This document shows positions 24,801-31,083 of a DNA stretch of 64,000 nucleotides, in pieces. The DNA is from Marivirga atlantica (lineage in GTDB: Bacteria > Bacteroidota > Bacteroidia > Cytophagales > Cyclobacteriaceae). The stretch is taken from positions 124,001-188,000 of the forward strand of contig NZ_JAERQG010000001.1 of the NCBI RefSeq assembly GCF_016734805.1. The letters are read 5' to 3'. The notes beneath the pieces were generated by a model. It had not been told where the DNA came from and did no database searches. It saw only the letters and a program-made list of their open reading frames with translations. Numbering within the stretch: the first letter of the stretch is position 1; the number at the start of each line of letters is the position of its first letter. Position numbers and translations under genes: made by a program.

Positions 24801-25309
24801 GCTTGAAGTTCTTCATTGAGTGCTTCAAGTTCTTGGTTAAAGTCATCTAATTTACTTTTACTCAGCTCAGATTCATATTCCGACTTCCTGGATTCTGATG
24901 ATTCCTTTGAATCGAACTCTTCAAAGGAATCATTTTTTAAGTCCCTGCTGTTTTCTAAATCGAAAGCATGAAATTCCAATATATAGTATACAGCATCTTT
25001 CTTTGGATTTGAAATATGAACTATCAATTGAAGATATTTCTCCACCTCCTCTATAGGATATTTAATAATGGCACCTTTTACTGTATTTTTTGATTGCTTT
25101 GCGATATTCAGTAGCGCTCTTGTATATTCTTGTAAATCTGGATTCAGGCTTTTAAGGAATGACTGTTTTTCCAAAGCCTCATCATCAGCCAAATAAGAAC
25201 TTAACAATCCTTTAGAGAATACAACATTCATTTCAGCATCTATCGCAACAATAGGATGGCGGAAATTACTAATTAAAGTATTGTTCACTATTTCTTTGAT
25301 GGATTGCAA
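21893..25309 (-). CDS. Hybrid histidine kinase with coiled coil, PAS, GAF and receiver domains
   Basis: An 1138-residue cytosolic hybrid kinase with no membrane helix. An N-terminal PAS-like region (about 1-125) is followed by a coiled coil (about 145-225) built on repeats such as NEELQASNEELNTSNEELQ. Then come PAS (about 225-330), PAS (about 345-465), a GAF-like region (about 480-615), PAS_3 (about 630-745), DHp with His780 in TMSHEIRTPLNAI, ATPase (NANKFTKDG, DTGEGI, GTGLGLTITKSL) and a C-terminal receiver with Asp1069 in ILMDMRMPIMSG. The NEELQ coil occurs also in CheB/CheR-PAS fusions. The start is TTG at 25309; the first in-frame ATG lies inside the first PAS region. Phosphate probably moves from His780 to Asp1069. 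Partner unknown. Confidence 0.9.
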   Translation of the reverse strand: MQSIKEIVNNTLISNFRHPIVAIDAEMNVVFSKGLLSSYLADDEALEKQSFLKSLNPDLQEYTRALLNIAKQSKNTVKGAIIKYPIEEVEKYLQLIVHISNPKKDAVYYILEFHAFDLENSRDLKNDSFEEFDSKESSESRKSEYESELSKSKLDDFNQELEALNEELQASNEELNTSNEELQLANEELLAVNKELRSANDQLVKKEKEILDSQAEIKTLNERFETVLENSNVFVAYQDLNLNYVWLHNPSNDYDAENLIGVSDLDLFKFEDKGASNSFVDLKLKVIETKKEIKEEVFFNEQYWSIHIKPWFNGKELKGVIVLSIDITEQREAYKKLELREQIISALASSSKDYLLIVDQNYIIQTISEPLCEDIADSTGVELKAGDSLISAFPKLGELNDQIFYPLQKALNGEQTLIDKFDELKDSLPKFQKLYSTRISPIRGKQNNIIGAEFRGTEITDIMRSKLAVQDALKRGAHLTGEEYFKDLTLHLYELFNSKSAYVGVLSSDKNKIITKAIRIDGVLSDNFIYQLDEVPCQVVQQKDAMQHYEEVLSTFPQDPKLKRWDATSYVGVPISSPITGEMLGIMVIINDEEVVIDADAQYLLTILSLRAGAELLRQRATHELEIKEKQFENITKNSPGVIYEFEQGQDGKEKFKYVSSSSYDVLEIKPKELLQNTELIYDVIHPEDRKGFFEKQMEDSKNPRPLQWIGRMVTAQSQTVKWVKLSSQPDLQANGDVIWYGIIDDITRQKEIENELKKAKEEAEEAANAKEEFLATMSHEIRTPLNAIYGISELLRLDETVGEMEEVDLLKYSAENLLSLVNNILDFSKLKAGKLEIKQKPFELKKLFDSICKSTHFLANKNNNDCVLEVDENLPQVVVGDELILSQILHNLLGNANKFTKDGKITLKVVLLDESKESLDMSISVIDTGEGIAKEDLSKIFSKFEQSEHNIASKGTGLGLTITKSLLQLLGSNIEVESEKGKGSTFHFQLSLRKSKEHKSINRSTSNVSIPEERPLIKVLMIEDNDDNRLLVSKYFSAHKHIQLDLAENGKEGVEKVSNFNYDVILMDMRMPIMSGSEAIKEIRQLEGPSYNKLPIIALTADTYGVSKEIGFNDIMTKPYKFDDLKKMIEKYGMNKN

Positions 25310-25832
25310 ACCTGTACTGTTGATTAAAGAATTTAGTATAGCTTCTTATAAGTGCTAAGTATTAAAGCAGATGATTTTTAAATTAATGTTATGCAGCTTT
25401 GTTAAAATGCCATCTCAAAGAGCAAGCAACAAAATCATTTATGACACCACTAAAACAAGCAAGTGCTTCATCGTTAACACTTAAAAAAAGATTAAGACTA
25501 TTTGATTTTTATCGACAAATTATATACGTTCATAGGTAATAAAACCCATTCTGTCTAAAAATGTTATACCAAACCTAATAAATAGTTAAACAAAAAAGAA
25601 ATAAAAACAAGCCTTAATACACCTTAAATGTTATGATAAATAACAGCTGATAACATTATACATTTAAGAAATAAAGATGTCTTTTTAGTCTGATAATAAT
25701 AATTGGCCATAGCACTTTACTCCTATCAGTTGCTTGCCCTAGAGAAATTTTCTGTTGCTACAAATAAAGACCACACTAACACTTAAATACTCTGTATTTA
25801 GTATTTTTAATATTAATTCAATTCTGACTAAT
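25310..25832. other. AT-rich intergenic region with nested inverted repeats
   Basis: A 523-base gap upstream of both the hybrid kinase gene (minus) and the DUF1801 gene (plus). No convincing gene was found. It contains a nested inverted repeat at 25623-25668 and two copies of TAACACTTAAA (near 25475 and 25778). No consensus promoter could be placed for either gene. Confidence 0.5.
25623..25668. repeat. Nested inverted repeat
   Basis: The outer arms are CTTAAATG and CATTTAAG. An inner pairing joins AATGTTAT (25627-25634) to ATAACATT (25650-25657). The two pairings share bases, so they are alternatives, as in a switch or a double operator. Confidence 0.45.
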
Positions 25833-26183
25833 ATGAATTTAGAAGACACCTTAACCGAGCGTCCGAAACTAATTCAGGAAGTAGCAATCCTTCTAAAAAA
25901 GATCATCCAGAAAAATTTTCCTGATTTAGAGGAGCACGTCTATGGTAATAAAATATTTACCGTTTTATACAGCAAAGAAAATCCTACTCAGGTAGTTTGT
26001 GGTATACAAACATCAGAAAAACATTGCCTATTGTTCTTACATAAAACGGGCGAGGTAGATACTAATGGTTTAACACTTGAAGGAAAAGGCAAAAGTGCCA
26101 AACATGTCAAGTTTAGACTTCCCAAAGAAATTGATGAAAAAGTTCTTACTTGCGTATTAAGTCAAATTTATGACAAGGTGTAG
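25833..26183 (+). CDS. DUF1801-domain protein
   Basis: A 116-residue soluble protein of the YdhG/YjbR-like fold. LIQEVAILLKKIIQKNFPDLEEHVYGNKIFTVLY is the usual helix-strand opening with the 'E-x-x-x-Y/W-G' element. LTLEGKGKSAKHVKFRLPKEI is the typical closing 'L-L-E-G-x-G-K-x-x-R-H-I-K' segment. An upstream in-frame TTG would add 26 residues that look like leader DNA, so the ATG at 25833 is chosen. DUF1801 members have iron-binding or chaperone-like roles in some reports; nothing here specifies one. It is isolated between two minus-strand units. Confidence 0.78.
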   Translation: MNLEDTLTERPKLIQEVAILLKKIIQKNFPDLEEHVYGNKIFTVLYSKENPTQVVCGIQTSEKHCLLFLHKTGEVDTNGLTLEGKGKSAKHVKFRLPKEIDEKVLTCVLSQIYDKV

Positions 26184-26288
26184 TGGAGAAATAATTTGAG
26201 TTTAAGAATTAAACTATACTATAATTTTTTAAATCAATCTGTAACTCACGTTCATCTCAAATTTGCGGATAAAGCTATATCTCAATAG

Positions 26289-26360
26289 TAGCTCCGACAG
26301 GAATCGAACCTGTATCTAAAGTTTAGGAAACTTCTATTCTATCCATTGAACTACGGAGCC
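26289..26360 (-). tRNA. tRNA-Arg (anticodon CCT)
   Basis: A 72-nt cloverleaf on the minus strand. The acceptor stem is GGCTCCG with CGGAGCT (first pair G-U), the D arm GTTC-AATGGATA-GAAT, the anticodon stem GAAGT/ACTTT with loop TTCCTAA (CCT), and the T arm ACAGG-TTCGATT-CCTGT. Discriminator A; CCA not encoded. It reads AGG codons. Confidence 0.95.
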
Positions 26361-26374
26361 ATTATAACAAGTGG

Positions 26375-26405
26375 CTAAATTATAACACTCCTTAATAAAT
26401 TCAAA
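26375..26405 (-). promoter_or_regulatory. Promoter of tRNA-Arg
   Basis: On the minus strand TTTG (26402-26405), a 19-base spacer, then TAATTTAG (26375-26382), one mismatch from TAnnTTTG. The distance to the tRNA 5' end is 14 bases, identical to the tRNA-Phe promoter. Confidence 0.68.
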
Positions 26406-26430
26406 CTTTAATACTTGGTGGGTTCTAAAG

Positions 26431-26955
26431 TTACTTTTTCTTTAAAACAAAGGAATCAACTAACATCCATTGAGTCGATCCTTCATACTTTCTCAAGTTT
26501 TTGTAGCGATATACTTGAGTAGCTTCATCATAGGTATGAATCCGCTTGACGGCATAAATACCAAATTGATCCTTCTCCGCATCTGAAGTCATAATTAGTT
26601 GATTATTTCTCCAATTCAGCTTATGCTCATCATTCCATTCTCCTTTATTTATATTAAACCATCTTTCAAGCCAGAACCCATGCGCACTATTATAGGTTCT
26701 CACTGAAGAACCCCAATAATCACCCTCTGGACTATACCAGTCTACTATATGCCCAAAACCACCAAACGCTTTTCTTACATTCACGCTTACATCTCTAATA
26801 GTGTCATATATACCGCTGCCATCATTTCTTAAACCAATATTGGCTCCTTCCCATTCTCCTATTATCCAATCAAGATCAGTGACTGAACCAGATTGAGCTC
26901 TCAGGTTATAACTCAGCATAGTAATGGGTATTATTAGAAGATAAAGCTTTCTCAT
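26431..26955 (-). CDS. Secreted DUF1579-like/lipocalin-like protein
   Basis: A 174-residue protein with a signal peptide (MRKLYLLIIPITMLSYNLRAQ, cut after RAQ). The mature part opens SVTDLDWIIGEWEGANIG, the 'D-W-x-x-G-x-W' start of small beta-barrel proteins of the DUF1579 kind. It continues with alternating strands rich in Trp and Tyr, e.g. VDWYSPEGDYWGSSVRTYN and FWLERWFNINKGEW. Such proteins are thought to bind small ligands; none is known here. It sits alone between tRNA-Arg and hflX, 76 bases downstream of hflX on the same strand. Confidence 0.65.
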   Translation of the reverse strand: MRKLYLLIIPITMLSYNLRAQSGSVTDLDWIIGEWEGANIGLRNDGSGIYDTIRDVSVNVRKAFGGFGHIVDWYSPEGDYWGSSVRTYNSAHGFWLERWFNINKGEWNDEHKLNWRNNQLIMTSDAEKDQFGIYAVKRIHTYDEATQVYRYKNLRKYEGSTQWMLVDSFVLKKK

Positions 26956-27031
26956 AGCATTTGATTTATTGTAAAAAATGCAAAATAGAAAGCTAAATAG
27001 GAGCTGTTATACCCTAATTTGGGTGAAATTA

Positions 27032-28222
27032 TTAGTAATAGGTATTCTTCAAGTAATTTGGGAAAATGGTAAAGTGTTTTTCTTCTACCAACTTTCTCAG
27101 CTTACCTCTTAGCTCTTCAATGTTAGATTTATTGGTAGCTGAGATAAACACTATCTCATCCTTGTCAGAAAAAGATTCCATGTTGAGATAAGTGTTTTTT
27201 AGTTGTTCTATTTTCTCTTCAACGGAAAGTTCTTCCTCCTCCTCAAGTAAATCAACTTTATTGAAGACCAGCAAAGTTGGCTTATCACTGGCATCAATAT
27301 CAGCCAAAGTTTGATTCACTACATTAATATGGTCTTCCAATGAAGGATGATTCACATCCACTACATGAATTAAGATGTCGGCCTCACGAATTTCATCTAA
27401 GGTAGATTTAAAAGACTCAATAAGATGAGTGGGTAACTTCCTAATAAAACCTACAGTATCAGAAAGTAAAAATGGAATATCTTCAAAATTGACTTTTCTA
27501 ACAGTTGAGTCAACAGTGGCGAATAGTTTATTTTCGGCTAAAATATCTGATTTGCTTAGCATAGTCATGAGCGTTGACTTGCCTACGTTAGTATAACCAA
27601 CTATAGCTACCCTAACTATTTTACCTCTTGATTTTCGCTGAGTTCTGCTCTGCTTATCAATTTTAGCAAGCTTCTTTTTGAGGACATCAATGGTGTTGCG
27701 AATGTTCCTTCTATCTGTTTCAATTTCTTTCTCACCAGCACCACCACGAGTAGCTGTACCACCCCTCTGTCTTTCAAGGTGAGTCCACATTCTAGTCAGG
27801 CGTGGAAGTAAATATTGATTTCTGGCTAGTTCAACCTGTGTTTTTGCCTGCGCTGTTTGTGCACGACTAAGAAAGATGTCCAGAATCAATAAACTTCTGT
27901 CATACACCTTGCATTTCAATTCTTTTTCAAGGTTTCTTAGCTGTGAAGGATTTAAGTCATCATCGAATACGATCCAATCAACCTGTTCAGCTTTTATATA
28001 AGCACTAATTTCTTCCAGCTTACCTTTGCCTACAAAAGTTTTTACATCAGGATGATCAAGCTTTTGTGTATAAGTTTTAACAGTTTCGGCACCTAAAGTA
28101 GAGGTTAAAAAAGCCAATTCATCTAAATATTCATTAGCTTTTTCTTCTGTTTGGTCACGCGTAATAAGGGCTACCAAAACAGCTGTAATTTGCTTATCTT
28201 CTATCTTTTTAGCTTCGTACAT
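27032..28222 (-). CDS. hflX: Ribosome-splitting GTPase HflX
   Basis: A 396-residue GTPase. The N-terminal HflX domain (about 1-195) includes DEL, KTFVGKGKLEEI, VFDDDLNPSQLRNLEK and the glycine-rich ERQRGGTATRGGAGEKEIETDRR. The G domain has G1 GYTNVGKST, G3 DTVGFIRKLPTHLI and G4 NKVDLL. HflX rescues stalled or hibernating ribosomes in other bacteria. The C-terminal LEEKHFTIFPNYLKNTYY is short. It starts three bases after the SirB-cytochrome gene and is therefore cotranscribed with it. The frame matches the family throughout. Confidence 0.94.
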   Translation of the reverse strand: MYEAKKIEDKQITAVLVALITRDQTEEKANEYLDELAFLTSTLGAETVKTYTQKLDHPDVKTFVGKGKLEEISAYIKAEQVDWIVFDDDLNPSQLRNLEKELKCKVYDRSLLILDIFLSRAQTAQAKTQVELARNQYLLPRLTRMWTHLERQRGGTATRGGAGEKEIETDRRNIRNTIDVLKKKLAKIDKQSRTQRKSRGKIVRVAIVGYTNVGKSTLMTMLSKSDILAENKLFATVDSTVRKVNFEDIPFLLSDTVGFIRKLPTHLIESFKSTLDEIREADILIHVVDVNHPSLEDHINVVNQTLADIDASDKPTLLVFNKVDLLEEEEELSVEEKIEQLKNTYLNMESFSDKDEIVFISATNKSNIEELRGKLRKLVEEKHFTIFPNYLKNTYY

Positions 28223-28225
28223 ATA

Positions 28226-28882
28226 TTATTTTAACTCCTCAATGTAAGCTGCTACCGATTTAATATCATCAGCACTCAACTTACCCTCATAGCTAGGCAT
28301 TACACCTTTTCCTTGCTTTATCCAGGCTATTCTTTCTTCTAATGTTAACTCACTTTTTGTGAGATCAGGCGCTTTAAACAAACCTTTTTTACCATCAGTT
28401 CCATGGCACTTTTTACACTCTGCTAAATAAATTTTTTCACCATTAGTAAGCATGCCCTCAGTGACCTCTAATTCCACTGAGTCACCTTTTACAGTTATTT
28501 CAGATTTAGCCTCACTATCTTTTGAGAAAGTCAAACTACCTGCCTCAGAAACACCGTATATATAGAGAGTAAGTAATAAAGCGAGTGTAGCCATAATCTT
28601 GTTTTCTTTTTTAAATGCAACAATGCCAATTGGAATAATGATAAGCACTAATACTAGTTTGACCCATAAATATATTGGCGCTGAACCACCATAGAGGTAT
28701 AACATATAGCCGCCAGTAACCAACATTAGTGTGCCTAAAATTGGATCAACCATTTTAAAGCGAGTTCTTACTTTTTCTAATAAGGCCTTTTTATTGGATA
28801 GCAACAAAACTGTTTTGAACAACAGAAAAATTAAAAATAATGTTACCACTGCAACGTGCGAATGCAAAAATCCTATTTCCAT
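28226..28882 (-). CDS. SirB-like membrane domain fused to cytochrome c
   Basis: A 218-residue protein. Residues 1-120 form four helices resembling the SirB family: LHSHVAVVTLFLIFLLFKTVLL, the long VRTRFKMVDPILGTLMLVTGGYML and LWVKLVLVLIIIPIGIVAF. A linker leads to a cytochrome c domain with CKKCH (C156, C159, H160) and a probable axial Met195 in GVMPSYEG. The cytochrome would face the periplasm. SirB has no firm biochemical function; the fusion points to electron transfer or heme-dependent sensing. hflX follows by three bases. A TATTTTTG promoter element lies 14 bases upstream. Confidence 0.82.
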   Translation of the reverse strand: MEIGFLHSHVAVVTLFLIFLLFKTVLLLSNKKALLEKVRTRFKMVDPILGTLMLVTGGYMLYLYGGSAPIYLWVKLVLVLIIIPIGIVAFKKENKIMATLALLLTLYIYGVSEAGSLTFSKDSEAKSEITVKGDSVELEVTEGMLTNGEKIYLAECKKCHGTDGKKGLFKAPDLTKSELTLEERIAWIKQGKGVMPSYEGKLSADDIKSVAAYIEELK

Positions 28883-28896
28883 AAATTGTTTTTTTA

Positions 28897-28904
28897 CAAA
28901 AATA
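28897..28904 (-). promoter_or_regulatory. Putative -7 element (TATTTTTG) of the SirB-cytochrome/hflX operon
   Basis: TATTTTTG on the minus strand, 14 bases before the ATG at 28882. A -33 box is not clear. Confidence 0.4.
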
Positions 28905-29066
28905 GAAAAGCTAATTGTAATTCCTGTTTTTATACAATTATATTTGAAAGAATAGCCTATTAACCTAAGTAATTTTAGAGCTCATCAATACGCAACCCAA
29001 ACCTATCGAATAAACTGGCATTCTATAAGATGAAGTGATAAATTATATATTACTTAGATCGTAATT

Positions 29067-30218
29067 ATGAGAGTAGCAATAACATTAAATACTTCTTGGA
29101 ACATTTATAACTTCCGCTTGTCGCTAGTGCAGCAGCTTCTGAAAAGAGGTCATGAGGTTATTGCCATTGCTCCAAAGGATGAATACACCCAAAAGCTTAT
29201 AAATATCGGCTGTGAATTTGAAGATGTTACAATGGACAGTCGTGGGGCTAGTCCTTACAAAGATCTAGGACTGACCTTAGAACTCCACTCTATCTACAAA
29301 AGGGTTAAACCTGATTTGGTGCTTCATTACACCATTAAACCAAATATTTACGGCACTATGGCTGCGGCCAAATTGGGCATACCTTCAATTAATAATATCA
29401 GTGGACTAGGAACAATCTTCTTGAATGATAACTGGATTTCAAAAATTGCCATGAGCCTCTACAGGTTCTCATTCAAATTTCCCAAAAAAGTATTTTTTCA
29501 GAATCAGGAAGATTATCAGCTTTTTCAAGACAAAAGACTTATTGAAAAGAATATTTGCGAAGTAATACCTGGGTCAGGTATTGATTTAGATCATTTCGAT
29601 AAATTTTCTTACAAAGAGAAAACAGAAGGAGAATCTTTTAACTTCCTTATGATTTCCAGATTAATAATTGACAAGGGTGTTAGAGAGTACATTGAAGCTG
29701 CAGAACTATTGCAGGAAAGAGGTATGAATGCCAAGTTCTATTTGTTAGGTGGACTTGATGAAGAGCATAGCAGAGGTATCCAAAAAGAAGAGTTGGACTC
29801 GTGGGTAGAAGCCGGCATAATTGAGTATTTGGGAAAAACAGATGATGTAAGACCTTATATTAATGATGCTGATTGTGTAGTTCTTCCAAGCTATAGAGAA
29901 GGTACTCCTCGCACTTTATTAGAAGCTTCGGCTTGCGGCAGACCAATAGTAGCTACGAATGTTCCTGGCTGTAACAATATAGTTGATCATCAAATAAATG
30001 GCCTACTATGTAAAGTCAAAGACGCTTATGATCTCAGCCTAAAAATGAAAGATATGTTTTATATAGGCCATGACAAGAGGTTAGAAATGGCTGAAAGAGG
30101 TAGAGAAATTGTTGAACGCAAATTTGACCATAAAATCATCATAGACACTTACATCAAGACTATTGAAGATTACCAACACCTTAGCCCTCAATACAAATTT
30201 GCCTACGTTAAGTCTTAA
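29067..30218 (+). CDS. Glycosyltransferase family 4 (PglA-like)
   Basis: A 383-residue cytosolic GT-B enzyme. The N-terminal domain (1-185) opens MRVAITLNTSWNIYNFRLSL and has VLHYTIKPNIYGTMAA and INNISGLGTIFL, the text seen in PglA-type N-acetylgalactosaminyltransferases. The C-terminal domain has FLMISRLIIDKGVREYIEAA and the donor-binding LPSYREGTPRTLLEASACGRPIV, with the family 4 E-x7-E. It probably adds a HexNAc to an undecaprenyl-linked saccharide. It is the first gene of a plus-strand run with the export genes that follow after 17 bases. Donor and acceptor are inferred. Confidence 0.85.
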   Translation: MRVAITLNTSWNIYNFRLSLVQQLLKRGHEVIAIAPKDEYTQKLINIGCEFEDVTMDSRGASPYKDLGLTLELHSIYKRVKPDLVLHYTIKPNIYGTMAAAKLGIPSINNISGLGTIFLNDNWISKIAMSLYRFSFKFPKKVFFQNQEDYQLFQDKRLIEKNICEVIPGSGIDLDHFDKFSYKEKTEGESFNFLMISRLIIDKGVREYIEAAELLQERGMNAKFYLLGGLDEEHSRGIQKEELDSWVEAGIIEYLGKTDDVRPYINDADCVVLPSYREGTPRTLLEASACGRPIVATNVPGCNNIVDHQINGLLCKVKDAYDLSLKMKDMFYIGHDKRLEMAERGREIVERKFDHKIIIDTYIKTIEDYQHLSPQYKFAYVKS

Positions 30219-30235
30219 GCATTCATAAATTATCA

Positions 30236-31075
30236 TTGAGTTTTAAAATTAAGGTCTTATTTTTACCCTTAGTGAATATTATAAACACCAAATTTTTCTT
30301 TAGAAACGGCTTATTATCAATCATTTTGATAAGTGTTCTGGCCTCTTGTAAGGTTTACAAGCAAAATATTATTCTTCAAACAGATGAAGGTTTAAACGCA
30401 GAAAAATTTAAAGAAGAAGTAGCCAAAGTAGAAGGGGCATATCTCATTCAACCTGGTGATCAACTCAATATAGAAGTGTACACTAACAAGGGAGAAAGAG
30501 TAATTGACCCAAATATGGAATTAGTGGCAGGGGTAAGAGGCGGACAAGGTCAGCCAACTAAGGTATTTCAGGTATTTCCTGATGGTAACTTAATATTACC
30601 TATGGTAGGTTCGGTTTCTACTAAAAACCATACGATAAAGTCACTTCAAGAAGAAATAGAAAAAAAATATGATGCCTATTACATTAATCCATTTGTAAGG
30701 GTTCAGGCTACCAACCAGCGAGTAGTAGTCTTAGGCGCTCTGGGAGGTCAGGTGATACCTTTAGCCCAGGAAAAAATGAACTTACTTGAGGTGCTAGCCC
30801 TGGCCGGAGGTTTGAACGACAGATCAAAAGGAAGAAATATCAGACTCATAAGAGGCCCGCTTAACGACCCTTCGGTTCAAATCATAAATCTCTCAACTAT
30901 AGAGGGTATGCAAAAGGCCAATCTAAATGTACTGCCCAATGACATTATTTATGTTGAACCTATTAGAAGAGTGTTTAATGAGTCAGTAAAAGATGCTGCT
31001 CCGGTTCTAGGTGTTATCACTAATGTTATTACACTTTTTATAGTTATTCAAAGTTTAAATAATTCTAATAATTAA
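30236..31075 (+). CDS. Polysaccharide export lipoprotein (Wza-like)
   Basis: A 279-residue outer-membrane lipoprotein. The lipobox VLASC lies at about residue 38 counted from TTG 30236. GTG 30272 would give a more normal 26-residue signal peptide (MNIINTKFFFRNGLLSIILI...), so the true start is uncertain; no ATG is available. The Poly_export domain covers about 75-165 (AYLIQPGDQLNIEVYTN, FPDGNLILPMVGSV) and an SLBB domain about 165-245 (VVVLGALGGQV, ALAGGLNDRSKGRNIRLIRG). A C-terminal helix (VLGVITNVITLFIVIQSL) would cross the outer membrane as in Wza. The tyrosine kinase gene starts nine bases downstream. Confidence 0.9.
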   Translation: MSFKIKVLFLPLVNIINTKFFFRNGLLSIILISVLASCKVYKQNIILQTDEGLNAEKFKEEVAKVEGAYLIQPGDQLNIEVYTNKGERVIDPNMELVAGVRGGQGQPTKVFQVFPDGNLILPMVGSVSTKNHTIKSLQEEIEKKYDAYYINPFVRVQATNQRVVVLGALGGQVIPLAQEKMNLLEVLALAGGLNDRSKGRNIRLIRGPLNDPSVQIINLSTIEGMQKANLNVLPNDIIYVEPIRRVFNESVKDAAPVLGVITNVITLFIVIQSLNNSNN

Positions 31076-31083
31076 TAACTTCT

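Noticed and set aside
25441-25539. 32-codon plus-strand frame in the intergenic region
   Set aside because: It is short, has no promoter or family similarity, and AT-rich DNA yields such frames by chance.
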